From assembly GCA_944472155.2 (NCBI GenBank), contig OX235275.1:31536231-31600230 (forward strand): DNA of 64,000 bases. Reading direction: 5' to 3'. This DNA is from Trichobilharzia szidati (taxonomy: Eukaryota > Platyhelminthes > Trematoda > Strigeidida > Schistosomatidae). A program made the position numbers and the translations under genes. The notes beneath the pieces are model-generated. The model was not told the DNA's origin, made no database searches, and saw nothing but the letters and a program-made list of their open reading frames with translations. This document shows positions 9,990 through 20,159 of the stretch, piece by piece. How positions within the stretch are numbered: position 1 is the stretch's first letter; the number at the start of each line of letters is the position of its first letter.

Positions 9990-11140
9990 AAATTCATTGA
10001 CTTCGAAAAGGCCTTCACCAGACAGAGATGACCGAGAAGTAATTTTGAAACTACTTCAACGCCTTGGAGCACAGTGCTCAAGTCTTCATCAGCCTCACTC
10101 AACAGTTGGTTATATGATAATGCCAAGTATTTTTTTTTATTTGATTACAGCTTGATGCACACGTATTTTCAGTACAAGTATGGCATTTTCGGCGTGGATA
10201 TCGGTAGCCCAAATTTCGCAGGCCGACCATAGATATCGGGTGTGAGTCGGCAGGGGATCGAACCCCGGACCATGTGCATGGTCGGCGAGAGTCCTAACCA
10301 CTGTGCCACCGACGCACAGGAGATTCGCAGAGGAAAACTCAGTGATGGGTTCAAAGTGAATGCAGGAGTAAGACAAGATATTCTAAATTTTAGTGGGCTG
10401 GATTATGCGGAAGACTGTGCATGGGGAGTGAGAATATAAGAGTACGCTGCACTGATCGATAAGAAGACTCTAGAAGATCCGGATTTCGCGTGTGGATGAT
10501 TTATGCATAATGTCAAACAAACTCGATGACTTGCAAACGGAAACCAACAAACTGGTAAGAGAGGCTGACCGGCAGCGAAAACAGGACTCTGGGTGAACAT
10601 AGAGAAGACGGAGGTGAAGAAGATAAACAACCAGCACCAATGACCATCACTGCGACATATTTCACAGAGGTCACTTCGTGCCTTCACTTATCTCGCCAGG
10701 TAGCACGGTGTCAACCAAAAACAGTCAAACAGCGCGGATGAAGATGTTAAAGGCAGAGAGCCAGAATTGGAGAGGCAAGGTTCTCCTTTATAAAACCGGA
10801 AAACAGTTTGGAAACCCTCTGCACTGACGCAGTTGCCTGAAGAACAACGTTCGCGTCTTCAATACCAATGTGAAGTCGGTCCTCCTTAGTGGGTAAGAAA
10901 CTTGGTGAGCGTGTCATGAAAATGGTTTCCAACAGTCTGCTGCAGACTTTTATGAACAGCTGCCTTCTTCGCTCTCTGGCTCCACAGTGAAGATCAAATG
11001 GCCGGTTGGCTAGCCAGAAAGAATTAGCAACAAGAAACTCCGCACTTGAACAAACCAAAAGGCGGGAGCAGATCAATGAAGAAATATGTAGGGGAAAACA
11101 GAGATGGATTAGGCATAAGTTGGTATAACTCCCACTTGCA
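9990..11140 (+). mobile_element. RTE-A LINE, RT domain to near 3' end
   Basis: Starts with FIDFEKAF (9991-10014) at the right edge of the PLE-2 copy. It is interrupted by SINE-3 at about 10126-10318, then resumes with GKLSDGFKVNAGVRQ (10335-10379) and the KLDDLQTETNKLV region. It ends near GGAAAACAGAGATGGATTAGG at 11093-11113 without the family 3' signature. Frameshifts are many. The 5' part would lie left of 8742, where KIKFIDF-type sequence is the only hint. Confidence 0.7.
10126..10318 (-). mobile_element. SINE-3 inserted in RTE-A
   Basis: On the minus strand the head reads GTGGCACAGTGGTTAGGA (A box) and GGGGTTCGATCCCC (B box). A body follows with GGCTACCGATATCCACGCC and the tail CAAGCTGTAATCAAATAAAA. 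A near-identical copy is at 45985-46182 and a third at 13715-13920. No clear target duplication is visible. Confidence 0.75.
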
Positions 11141-11505
11141 ACATGACACCTATCAAAAGAAAACAAGACAGTTGTGTGACTTTTTCGTTTTTTCTTAACA
11201 CAGGGACATTCGCTCTGGATTCTAAAATTGATTGAATCAACTGAATGCCACTGGATGACTTTCTTTGTGAACACTTTTCAGACTACTACCTAAATGTCTA
11301 ATTTTGATTATTTTCATCATCATTATTATTGTCAAGATGTGAAACATGCGATTGTTTCGTTAGCAGACGACCTGAAATGCTAACGACATTCTCACAAGAA
11401 ATAATTCGATGACTAGCTCACTACTGATCATCAAAAAATAAGTAGTATCGTGTGCATACAAATCATATTTGAAAGGTAATTTTGTAGGGATTTAATTTCT
11501 TCGAA
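11141..11505. other. Non-coding stretch
   Basis: AT-rich sequence after the RTE-A fragment. The long minus-strand frame at 10747-11274 mostly overlies antisense RTE-A sequence and is not a gene. Confidence 0.4.
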
Positions 11506-11514
11506 GTTTTTTTA

Positions 11515-11570
11515 CCATGGATTGATATCAGTTAAAGAACCACTGAAAACCAGTGGTGATGTGCTGATAA
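11515..11570 (-). mobile_element. SINE-1 tail fragment
   Basis: ATGGATTGATATCAGTTAAA then GAACCACTGAAAACCAG matches the SINE-1 tail read in reverse, as at 7868 and 8215. Confidence 0.5.
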
Positions 11571-11619
11571 GATTTATGAGAAGTTTATAAAGAGATGTGT
11601 GACTGACACAAATACATCA

Positions 11620-12400
11620 AACAGCCGACAGACGGGTTTCAAAGACTCTCTACTCTCTCTACTCTACTTCGGCTATCTCCTACGGAAGGATGAGCCGGCT
11701 TCATGAACATCTCGAATCATCGCTGCCCAGGCGCGGCGATCTGATGAAGAGACTTCATGAAGTTTCATGGGAATTTGGTACGAGTGATGTCCCCAGAATC
11801 ACTCGGCCTTTTGTTTGAGAGTGCAGCTCTAGCCTTTACACAACCAAGTGTGACCCACAAGGCAGTAGGAGTGGAGTAGGGAGTCCACTATCCATTGGCA
11901 GCCGGTGACCGGAGTTCGGTTCGTACGCCTTTTTGAATGGGGCCAGACATCCAGGAAATCCAACAAGCCCTTTGTACATACGTCTGCCGGTGAGCTCCAG
12001 TGAGCTTCATACGCCGGTTGTTGGAGGTTTGGAATCAGGGTTTAGCCATCTCCCCGAGACTGTCATCCAATGGGCAGTCAACCCGGTGAAGAGCGCCGAG
12101 CATCCGCTTTCGCCCTCTCACTTTGGTGAAAAACACCTCCGCCACGTGAAAGCAGTGAGTAGGACTTCCCCAGGAGGGGCTATGTAAGACGCCCGGTCAT
12201 ATGGGAGCATTTCAAGAGGTGGGCGGAGGGGTGGCCAACCCGAAGCGCAAGGCACCCACCCCCGACCATTCTGAGGTTTCAAAGACAGCAAATGGACAAA
12301 GATTAGGGAACACAAAAAGAAGAGAAAGAAACACAACACGAAGGACAGAAGTAGCAGATCACGGAAGATCTGTACAAATGACGATTTCAACACATGGTGT
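11620..12400 (+). other. GC-rich block of uncertain origin
   Basis: Clearly richer in G and C than its surroundings, with CTCTACTCTCTCTACTCTAC (11650-11669) and pieces such as GCCCAGGCGCGGCG and GCCGGTGACCGGAG. Open frames at 11933-12187 and 12201-12539 have no recognised domain. The second is basic at residues 15-50 (KRKAP, TKRRERNTTRRTE). It could be the 5' region of a non-LTR element, but no endonuclease motif follows in the same frame. It occurs once in the window. Confidence 0.3.
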
Positions 12401-12689
12401 AGATAATTTCCCTATATGTGTGTATATCAAATTGCAAGTAAACATTCCGTTTCCAGGTCTCTTGTCTTCTCCCGTTACACCAGTTTTGGATTCATCGAAA
12501 GTACGCACCCTCTGTCGTTCGAGCCTAGGACCTGCTTGATATCACTCCGCAGTCAAAATTGAGATCATATCTGACTTTGAACTGTTCACGTCTTTTATGT
12601 GATCTTCACTGATATTGACAACCACAGATTGTCAGGGATAACTGCAATGGATATGTTGTCACATTTATTCATTCCACTAAGTATCTATA

Positions 12690-12915
12690 GTGCCAGGGTG
12701 GCACGGCGGTAGAATGCTCGCCAACCACGCATATGGTACGGGATTCGATCCCAGGCCGATGCACTCCTTTACCTCACTAAGCTAGTAATAAGACTGGTAA
12801 AGACGAAAGGTTGGACATGAGGCTAGCAGCCACATCCCGCAAACATATACGCCACTGCTACTGAAATATCAAGCCTGTAGCTTGAAGCTCATTCCCACCG
12901 TTCCGATTTGAATAC
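12690..12915 (+). mobile_element. SINE-2 copy, left arm of inverted duplication
   Basis: Head GGTGGCACGGCGGTAGAATG (A box) and GGGATTCGATCCC (B box, 12739-12751), then GCACTCCTTTACCTCACTAA and the GAGGCTAGCAGCCACATCCC body, ending with AGCTTGAAGCTC. It is mirrored by 14555-14765. Confidence 0.7.
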
Positions 12916-13134
12916 AAAAGAAAAGAAAAGCCGTTTCGTCCTTGTTTGAGACTCTTCATCGATACACCGCATTGCATTCCCATTAGGGGTCAAAACATGG
13001 ACCTTCAGGCTGCAATGCGAATGTGGATATGTTCCTTTTACTGAGACGGACTCCACTGGCCCATCAATTAGGATTAGGATGACGTATCCAGTTGTTAAGA
13101 CAAATTAGGTACGTTGTAGGTGCAGTGACTGGAA

Positions 13135-13200
13135 AAAAACGTCTTCTGCATGCAGAGTTCATGATTCAGGATGTATCGTGCCATGGTTTCTGGCATTTGA
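13135..13200 (-). pseudogene. PLE-2 endonuclease C-terminus, left arm
   Basis: The minus strand reads PETMARYILNHELCMQKTFF, the same end of the PLE-2 protein as at 14254-14320 on the plus strand. Only the last residues are present. Confidence 0.6.
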
Positions 13201-13204
13201 AAAT

Positions 13205-13285
13205 TAACGTAACTGCTACCGAAACTCCATAGCTCTAGCTTGAAGCCCTATGCTCCAAAGGGAACGTAAAGGAACAAAAAATGCA
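13205..13285 (+). mobile_element. SINE-2 tail fragment
   Basis: AACTGCTACCGAAACTCC, AGCTTGAAGCCCTATGCTCC and GGGAACGTAAAGGAAC match the SINE-2 tail at 33205-33275. Confidence 0.6.
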
Positions 13286-13710
13286 TCTATAACATATTCC
13301 TCTAAATTAATCATTTATCAGTATATAACAGATGCTGGAATTTTATCAGTCCTAAATACCCAATCCCTTTAATTAGGATCATTTAGACACCTCTGTCTGT
13401 ACACATATCATTGAAGACTTGCATACTGGTATTCATCCTAAAGCTTTACGGTGATGCTGTTCAGCATAAGTGTCAATCGGTAGAAGTTAGCAATGATGAG
13501 CTGTCGAAGTTCTATACCGAAATTCCTGAGTAAGTGTCCGTCCTTGCATCCTGTTTTCGTTCAGATAACTGTTTGGCATGGAGGTTAGTGCATGTTGCTA
13601 AGCAGTTGAAAGCATCGAGGAAAAATTCATCGAGTTTTATCTGGTTCTAAATGGTTTCTTCAATTGATATACATTTCTCGAAATATCAAATCGGGGCGTT
13701 GAAGAAATTT
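13286..13710. other. Non-coding stretch
   Basis: Spacer of the inverted duplication. Nothing recognised. Confidence 0.4.
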
Positions 13711-13714
13711 GAAG

Positions 13715-13920
13715 TCTAACGTGTGCGTTGCTGACACAGCGGTTAGGACTCTCGCCAAACATGCACATGGTCCAGGATTCGGTGCCCAACCGACGCGCGC
13801 CTGATATCAACTGGGCGACCTGCAACTTTGAGCTACCGATTTCACACGCCGAAAACTCCACACTCATACCGATAATATGGTGTGAAATCAAGCTATAATC
13901 AGAAAAAATAGGCATCCAAA
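13715..13920 (+). mobile_element. SINE-3 copy
   Basis: Plus-strand SINE-3: GTGTGCGTTGCTGACACAGC, GGTTAGGACTCTCGCC, a mutated B box (GGATTCGGTGCCC), the CTACCGATTTCACACGCCG body and tail CAAGCTATAATCAGAAAAAA. Divergent from the copies at 10126 and 45985. Confidence 0.65.
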
Positions 13921-14209
13921 AATTTTATGTGTGATTCACTGTAATCTACTGACAGATGAATGTTCCGCATTTGACAATATACACATGATTTGTGGGGCTT
14001 AAAAGTTATGATGAGGATATGAACAGATTGAAAGATAGGTTGTTCTGCAAATTATTTTAATCACACCTTGGAATTCCACCACGAAGCACCATAAAACACC
14101 TTGATTACTGTAACTCTGAAAGAAAAGGTGTTTAGAGAAGCGGTAGTCTCTACACTGGTAGCATTCTGAGCTCGTACGACTGCATATATGAATTTATATA
14201 TTTATTTTA

Positions 14210-14325
14210 ACAAAGCACTCAGAAACCTAATCGAAGGAGTACGAATCAAACTTCTTCAAAAGCCAGAAACCATGGCACAGTACATCCTAAATCATGAACT
14301 CTGCATGCAGAAGACGTTTTTTTCA
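14210..14325 (+). pseudogene. PLE-2 endonuclease C-terminus, right arm
   Basis: LRNLIEGVRIKLLQKPETMA followed by QYILNHELCMQKTF aligns with NLAKRVRIKLLQTAEAMAIH and ILNPELCIQKKF of the frame at 44269-44832. Only the last 40 or so residues are present. Confidence 0.65.
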
Positions 14326-14554
14326 GTCACTGCACCTACAATGCACCTAATTTGTCTTAACAACTGGATACGTCTCCGTAATACTAATTGATGGGCCAGT
14401 GGATTCCGTCTCAGTGAATGGAACATACACACATTCGCATTGTAACCCTAAGGTTCATGTTCTGATCCCTAGTGGTAAAGCAATGCGTGTGTTTCAATGA
14501 AGAGTCTCAAACAAGGATGAAACGGCTTTCCTTTATATTCCTGTTTGTTCCCAG

Positions 14555-14765
14555 TGGAACTTTAGGCTTCAAGCTACAGACTTGATATTTCAGTTGCAGT
14601 GGCGTATATTTTTAGGGGATGGGGTTGCTGGCCTCATGCCCAACCTTCCCTCTTTGCCAGTCCCATTAAAGGCATAGATATGTTGAGGAGTGCTTCAATC
14701 GGCCGGAAATGGAATCCCGGACTGCCTGCATGGCTGCCAACGATGTGCAACGACGAAACACCTGT
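14555..14765 (-). mobile_element. SINE-2 copy, right arm
   Basis: Reverse SINE-2 order: GTTCCCAGTGGAACTTTAGG, CTTCAAGCTACAGACTTGAT, GGGATGGGGTTGCTGGCCTC, then the head region GGAATCCCGG. It pairs with 12690-12915. Confidence 0.65.
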
Positions 14766-15405
14766 TTGGTGCTAAATGCTTCGCAGCAGTACTCTGACTT
14801 CATGATCAAGTTTAAACTAAACTCAGGCGCTGCATTCTTAAAACATCATGTTACGGACTTTCGCGTAGGCTGATAGATTATTTGCATTTTCGATCGACAA
14901 ACAAAGAAACATATCGTACATCAGCCACATTGGAACTGGGGGAAAAGACCTTGTGAAAATCCCCAAGAAACACTTTTATTTTTGAAAATTCCTTGAAAAT
15001 TATCAGCAATCAGGTTGTCAGTACTGGAAAGTAACTGAAATATTTTCCTACCTAACATGAAACTCGTCCTATAAATTACAACCAAATCGTTAGGAAATTT
15101 CTATAATTTCGATTGGCTGCCATTAAATATGAAGTGACAAAAGAAGATGCAGCAAAAATACTACTTAAAGACTGAAATGAGTAGTCGCATACACCTTGCA
15201 TCCATTTGTTTTGACTGCTAGCCAGATTTAAGCATCCGAGCTCATCAGCCATGTATCTCGGAGAGCTGAATTAGCTTAACTCAGCCAAAACCTGGCTATC
15301 GACTTGGTTGAACTTGCAATACATCGATTCGAATTTGCGATTTGTGAAATTATGCAATTACAGAGAGAGAGAGAGACAGTACAGTTGTTTCAGTCTATAT
15401 TAATA
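14766..15405. other. Non-coding stretch with short GA repeat
   Basis: A (GA)n tract lies at 15364-15375. No gene or element recognised. Confidence 0.4.
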
Positions 15406-15409
15406 CTAT

Positions 15410-16060
15410 TATTGTTCCCTTAAGTTCCTAGAGGAACATAGGGCTTCAACTTACTTCTGTCTTCTGCTGTACTTTTCACCTGCATCCATGTTAGTCCATA
15501 CTGTTTCAACTCTTCTTCACACGATCTACTCCATGTCACAATTGGACGTCCCACTAGCCGCTTCCCTTTCGGGTTCCACTCGAGCTATGGCCTGACGCGT
15601 GATGTCACCCAACGACCTCCTCAGCGAGTGTCCAATCCATCTCCACTTCTTGCTCCTACATATTTGTTGGGCGATTGGTTCTTGTTTTGTTTGTTCCCAT
15701 AGTTTCTTGTTGGTTTTTGTTCTTTCCGGCCATCTGATCTTCAGTATAGAACGAAGACAATTGTTGATAAAGATCTGCAACAGGCTGTTGGAAATATTCT
15801 TTGTGACCCGCCAAGTTTCTGATCCGTATAGAACTGACTGACTTGACGTTTGTATTGAAAATCCGAATTTTGTTGTTGATGCTGAGTGACGAAGATTTCC
15901 AGATTGGTTTCAGGTTGACGAATGTCTTTCTCGCCTTCCCGATTCTCGATTTGACATCTTTGTCCGTTCCTCCTGTAGTTAAGAGAATGCTCCCTAGATA
16001 AGTGGATGAAGTAACCCCTTTAAAGTAACTCCCGTTGATGGTGATTGGTGTTGTTTCAGT
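15410..16060 (-). mobile_element. RTE-A LINE 3' end
   Basis: Reversed family 3' signature at 15412-15455 (TTGTTCCCTTAAGTTCCTAG, AACATAGGGCTTCAA). The minus strand then encodes WIGHSLRRSLGD, IFINNCLRSILKIRWPERTK and, upstream, the RKARKTFVNLKPIW and INGSYFKG blocks. At 16055 the match stops at the ITINGRDLK equivalent. It is 5'-truncated at almost the same point as the copy at 597. Confidence 0.8.
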
Positions 16061-16254
16061 CTAGTGGTAACAAAATACGCTGTTTTTCGGAATGGCATTT
16101 ATGGCGTCAGGCTGATCTGTAATCTGAACCATTTCAGTTCCAAGAGAGAACTATGATGAAATTTCTCCTTTGAACTGTGTGTATAATTTGCAGAGAGCGA
16201 ATTTCGATTCTACGAATCAAAAAAACATATAAACGACTGTATTCATTGTGGCAT

Positions 16255-17598
16255 AAACTGTAACTGGACTAAGCTCAAAAAGAGTGTTCTTTTCCACTGC
16301 GTTAACATGTGTGTCGACAGCTGGTGTCCCTCAAGGTGTTGTACTCTCCCCACTTCTCTTTTCTTTTTTTCTTTCTGCATGACTTACTATCTTCAAATGA
16401 CATTAATTTTGTCAAATATGCTGACGACCTGACTGTATCTTTGCCTGTCAAATGTCAAAGTGACTGCTTCAAATTAAATGGCTTTTTATCAGAAATCAGC
16501 CTGTGGTCCAAGAAAAACGGTCTTACCCTAAACCCTTCCAAATGCCAAATAGTCAGTTTCACCTTTAGGCATAAATCTGAGCTAAACAAATTGGTTGGCT
16601 CTCACGAGGTGTGCAAAATAGATGGCAGTGAAATAGAAATCAGGTCGGAAATCGAATATCTTGGCGTCATTCTATCTGCTGATCTTTCCTGGTTGCCTCA
16701 TCTCTTGACGCTTTCTAAGAGAATGTTCCGTCTTACCTTCTACATCAAGAACTTAAAACATTCTGGTATAACCCAACCCTGACTCCTACGATCAGTTAAC
16801 TCTTGCATCCTGCCTATTATTCTCTATTGTCCCCCCTTAGTTTTTCCAGGGCTGCTGAAGAAGCACAATATCTTATTACGCAAGATATTAAAGGTTGTCA
16901 GCAGGGTAAGCAACGTGCCACTTAACCAGCTTGTTAATACTCTGGTTCACAGACACTTGGACTCATTTGAAAAATGGTTTAAATCCATTCTGTCTAACTC
17001 ACACCACCCTCTTCATTCACAACTCTTCCCTTGTATCTCATAAGGCAGAACCAGAAGCCTATATAGAAAACTATATGCTCGCACCAGCAAGTACAAAAAC
17101 TCAACCATACCCTACTTAGCTCGTCTTCCGTGCGATTAAGAAAGCATTAGGCGTGATACCTATTACTTATTAAGTAGTCAGTAGAACAACTGGATCTCGT
17201 CTTTCCAACTCACATCATTTATAGGTGTGACGTTTTCTTTCTTTTTTCCTTTTCTCTCTCTCTTCTTTTTCTGTTATGTGCTGCTTTGTTTCGTTCTTCC
17301 TTACAAACTCTATTTAAAACATTCTTCTTTGTTCTTTCACACTCTGTATATCTCGACCTTTTTGTTACCGCTTGCGCTAGCGTCTACTTTTCTAACACCT
17401 TCAAACACTCTGTTCAATTTTGGCTTTGCTACCGACATGCTAATATATTGTTGTCAAAACTAATTGAGATTACCCATAATCTATGTAGAATTTTATCTAT
17501 TCTTAATGTACAAACTGGATGCATTAGTGTCAAGTGCTGAGGATTCCATTCTGTATCACAAGTACCTTTTTGGAATCAAGCAAATTATTATTATTAAA
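16255..17598 (+). mobile_element. CR1-A LINE, RT to 3' end
   Basis: STAGVPQGVVLSPLLF (16316-16363) is the GVPQG-LSPLLF reverse-transcriptase block. A shift in a T-rich run then leads into the frame with FVKYADDLTVSL. After a stop at 16782 it continues with NSCILPIILYCPPLVFPGLL, KILKVVSRVSNVPLNQLV and NSTIPYLARLPCD. It ends at the TTGGAATCAAGCAAATTATT tail at 17571-17595. This order matches CR1/SR1-type LINEs. It is 5'-truncated and broken. Confidence 0.8.
16309..16782 (+). pseudogene. CR1-A reverse transcriptase palm fragment
   Basis: Of 157 codons, the first 20 or so are out of frame relative to the GVPQG block. From residue 24 it reads as reverse transcriptase: YADD at residues 41-44 supplies two of the catalytic aspartates. 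LSEISLWSKKNGLTLNPSKCQ and YLGVILSADLSWLPH are the following thumb blocks. It makes no complete protein. Confidence 0.75.
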
Positions 17599-17599
17599 C

Positions 17600-18165
17600 T
17601 GTCGAAAGCCAAGCCACATCATATGCCTTTACTCATATCCACACTTATTGAGCAATTCGAAAAACTGAATTCCCTGTAGAACAAACAAGACAGGAAGTGA
17701 TTAGTGCAAGTTAAATGGCAACTTGCTTAACAATATTAGTGAGGTAATAAGTTCAAAAAAAAATAAGTAGTCATTTCAAAGGAGGAACAAAACGAGGTCT
17801 TTTATCCCCACAAATATGGAGAAGAGGAAACATTCACTCAGAGGTCAGATATCAATCACTCAATTAAGACTGTTCTTCTCAATGATAAAGGGCGGTCAGT
17901 TATGAGTACAAAAAAAGCCAAAAGTAATTAACCTTTCAAACGGGAAGTCAATTAGAGAAGGTAAAATATTTAGTGAACACCAAAAGAAAAAAGAAAATTA
18001 ATTACTCATAATATAATGATGAAAAGGAAAGTTCATTTCCGCTATTTGAGCAGTCATTGAAGCTAAAAAAAATCCTAAACTGATGTCAAACAGTATACTT
18101 TTAGTATAAAGCAGATTTCTGGAAAAGTACACATCTAGAAAAGAGAAAGAATACTCATCTCAGCA
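17600..18165. other. AT-rich non-coding stretch
   Basis: A-rich sequence between CR1-A and RTE-A. Nothing recognised. Confidence 0.4.
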
Positions 18166-18172
18166 TATTTAA

Positions 18173-19305
18173 ATGATTGCCTTCGACAGCGTTCACCGCG
18201 AAGTAATTTGGAAACTACTCGAGTACTACGGCGTACCCCAAATATTCATCAACCTTATTCAACAACTGTACGACAACGGCACATGTCAAGTGATCCACAA
18301 CGGAAAACTCAGCGAAGCGTTTGGAGTAAACACAGGAGTCAGACAAGGGTGTTTATTATCACCAATGATATCCCTAATTGTGGTGGACTGGATTATGCGT
18401 CAAGCCAATAGGAAACGTGAAGACAGAGATATCCTGAATCGACGTGAAGAACCTAGAAGACCTGGATTTCGCGGATGATTCATGTTTGATGTCACACAAA
18501 ATCGAAGACTTACAAGCGAAAACCGGCAAACTGGTCGAAGGAGCAGCAAAGACACGACTCCAGGTGAACATAGACAAGATGGAGGTTATGAAAATAACCA
18601 ACCAACAACAACAATCACAGTAGCAACATCCAGCGCCAATCACCATCAACGGAAGGGATTTGAAAGAGGTTACTTCATTCACTTATCTAGGGCGCATTGT
18701 CTCAACTACAGGAGGAACGGACGAGGATGTCAAATCGAGAATCGGGAAGGCGAGAAACACATTCATCAACCTGAAACCAATCTGGAAATCTTCGTCACTC
18801 AGCATCAACAACAAAGTGATTTGGATTTTCAATACAAACGTCAAGTCAGTCAGTTCTATACGGATCAGAAACTTGGCGGGTCACAAAGAATATTTCCAAC
18901 AGCCTGTTGCAGATCTTTATCAACAATTGTCTTCGTTCTATACTGAAGATCAGATGGCCGGAAAGAACAAAAACCAACAAGAAACTATGGGAACAAACAA
19001 AACAAGGACCATTCGCTTAACAAATATGCAGGAGAAAGTGGAGATGGATTGGACATTCGCTGAGGAGGCCGCTGACTGACATCGCGCGTCAGGCCAGTGC
19101 TCGAGTGGAACCCGAAAGGGAAGCGACGAGTGGGACGTCCAAGTGTAACATGGAGGAGATCGTGTGAAGAAGAGTTGAAACAGTATGGACTAACCTGGAT
19201 GCAGATGAAAAGTACAGCAGAAGACAGAAGTAATAGGAGACGTGCGTTTGAAGCCCTATGTTCCACTAGGAACCCAAGGGAACAGTAATAGTAATAATAA
19301 ACTGA
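18173..19305 (+). mobile_element. RTE-A LINE, RT domain to 3' end
   Basis: The best view of the RTE-A 3' half. It reads FDSVHREVIWKLLEYYGVPQ, then GKLSEAFGVNTGVRQGCLLS, then in another frame LEDLDFADDSCLMSHKIEDL with the FADD catalytic motif. The plus-strand frame at 18660 continues VTSFTYLGRIVSTTGGT and KSRIGKARNTFINLKPIWKS. The 3' end at 19246-19300 is TTTGAAGCCCTATGTTCC, AACCCAAGGGAACAGTAATA and an AAT-rich tail. At least three frameshifts are needed to read it through, so it is a pseudogene copy. Confidence 0.85.
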
Positions 19306-19850
19306 ACTCCCTTGAATGTTAGACTGTTAATTTTATTTCAAGATATGAATAAGAGTTCTATGGAAAAATTCAGTCCCCTGATTCCCATATTAGCAATGAT
19401 ATTGTGATAGGAAGTAAATCCAATATTATCTACGTTGGAGTCATCTCATATCTTGTTGATTTGTAGATTAAAAAATAGCCTGTTTGACTTCTGGCATAAA
19501 TCAACCTCTTCTATTAAAATTTATGAATTCATGTATTCAGTGCAGTCTTCTGTATCTGTTCTCCCTCATTCTTCTTTGGACTTCATAAAAAAGACTGTGT
19601 CATACTATATAGGAGTTTTAAGGCCTTAAGGAGGGTTATTTATGTGTCTTTGATCCGACTAACTAACACTGTTGTTGATAAGCATTTCAATACTTGCACG
19701 ACATTAGTTAGCAGACATCATGCGAGATAGCAAATATCCTTTTTGAAATCCACAACTTTCTCCAAGAATCTCTTGCTGTATAACCAGAAGAAACATCATA
19801 AGAATTCACACTCGTACGACTAAATATTAGAAACATTCAACGATACAATA
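19306..19850. other. Non-coding stretch
   Basis: AT-rich, with one 64-codon frame (19435-19629) that shows no motif. Confidence 0.4.
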
Positions 19851-19852
19851 TT

Positions 19853-20108
19853 TACCACAGGTATTTTTTTATCCTTCACGTTCCCCAGTGGAACATAGGG
19901 CTTCAAGCTAGTGGCTAGAAGTTTCTGTAGCAGTGTTTATTATACAGGATGGGGTTGCTAGCCTAATGCCCAACCTTTCCTGTTCACCAGCTTTTAGTTC
20001 TGGCTTAGCGAGGTAAAGGAGTGCGTCGGCCGGGGATCGAACCCCGGACCATGTGCACGGTCGGCGAGCGTGCTAACCGCTATACCACCGACGTACCACA
20101 GGTATTTT
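19853..20108. other. Target-site duplication around SINE-2
   Basis: TACCACAGGTATTTT occurs at 19853-19867 and 20094-20108, exactly flanking the SINE-2 copy. Confidence 0.85.
19868..20093 (-). mobile_element. SINE-2 copy with perfect target duplication
   Basis: On the minus strand: head with GCGGTTAGCACGCTCGCCG and B box GGGGTTCGATCCCC, the GAGTGCGTCGGCC-adjacent block, the body AACCCCATCC, and tail CTTGAAGCCCTATGTTCCAC followed by GGGGAACGTGAAGG and a short A-rich run. It is about 226 bases, and the perfect 15-base duplication makes this one of the youngest insertions here. Confidence 0.85.
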
Positions 20109-20159
20109 GTAAGGTGAGATAAATCTCTCAAAAGAGCTTATAAAATAACGAGGAGGATT

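Larger units (their letters stand above)
8730..10000. other. Target-site duplication around the PLE-2 copy
   Basis: TAAATTCATTGA occurs at 8730-8741 and 9989-10000, immediately outside the PLE-2 copy. The right copy runs on as AAATTCATTGACTTCGAAAAG, which encodes the RTE-A FIDFEKAF motif. That places the insertion inside an RTE-A reverse transcriptase. Confidence 0.7.
12690..14765. repeat. Large inverted duplication
   Basis: About 500 bases at 12690-13200 match the reverse complement of 14262-14765. The paired blocks, in order, are SINE-2, a decayed hammerhead stretch (CGTTTCGTCCTTG with AAGGATGAAACGG), and the end of a PLE-2 coding region (TTCTGCATGCAGAGTTCATG with its complement). The spacer of about 1.06 kb holds a SINE-2 tail and a SINE-3 copy. 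Because different elements are mirrored together, this is a duplication of a composite segment. Confidence 0.75.

Noticed and set aside
10747..11274. Long minus-strand frame of 175 codons
   Set aside because: Most of it lies antisense to a recognisable RTE-A copy and has no domain.
17227..17540. Overlapping hydrophobic frames suggesting a membrane protein
   Set aside because: They lie in the 3' untranslated part of CR1-A; the hydrophobicity comes from T-rich sequence.
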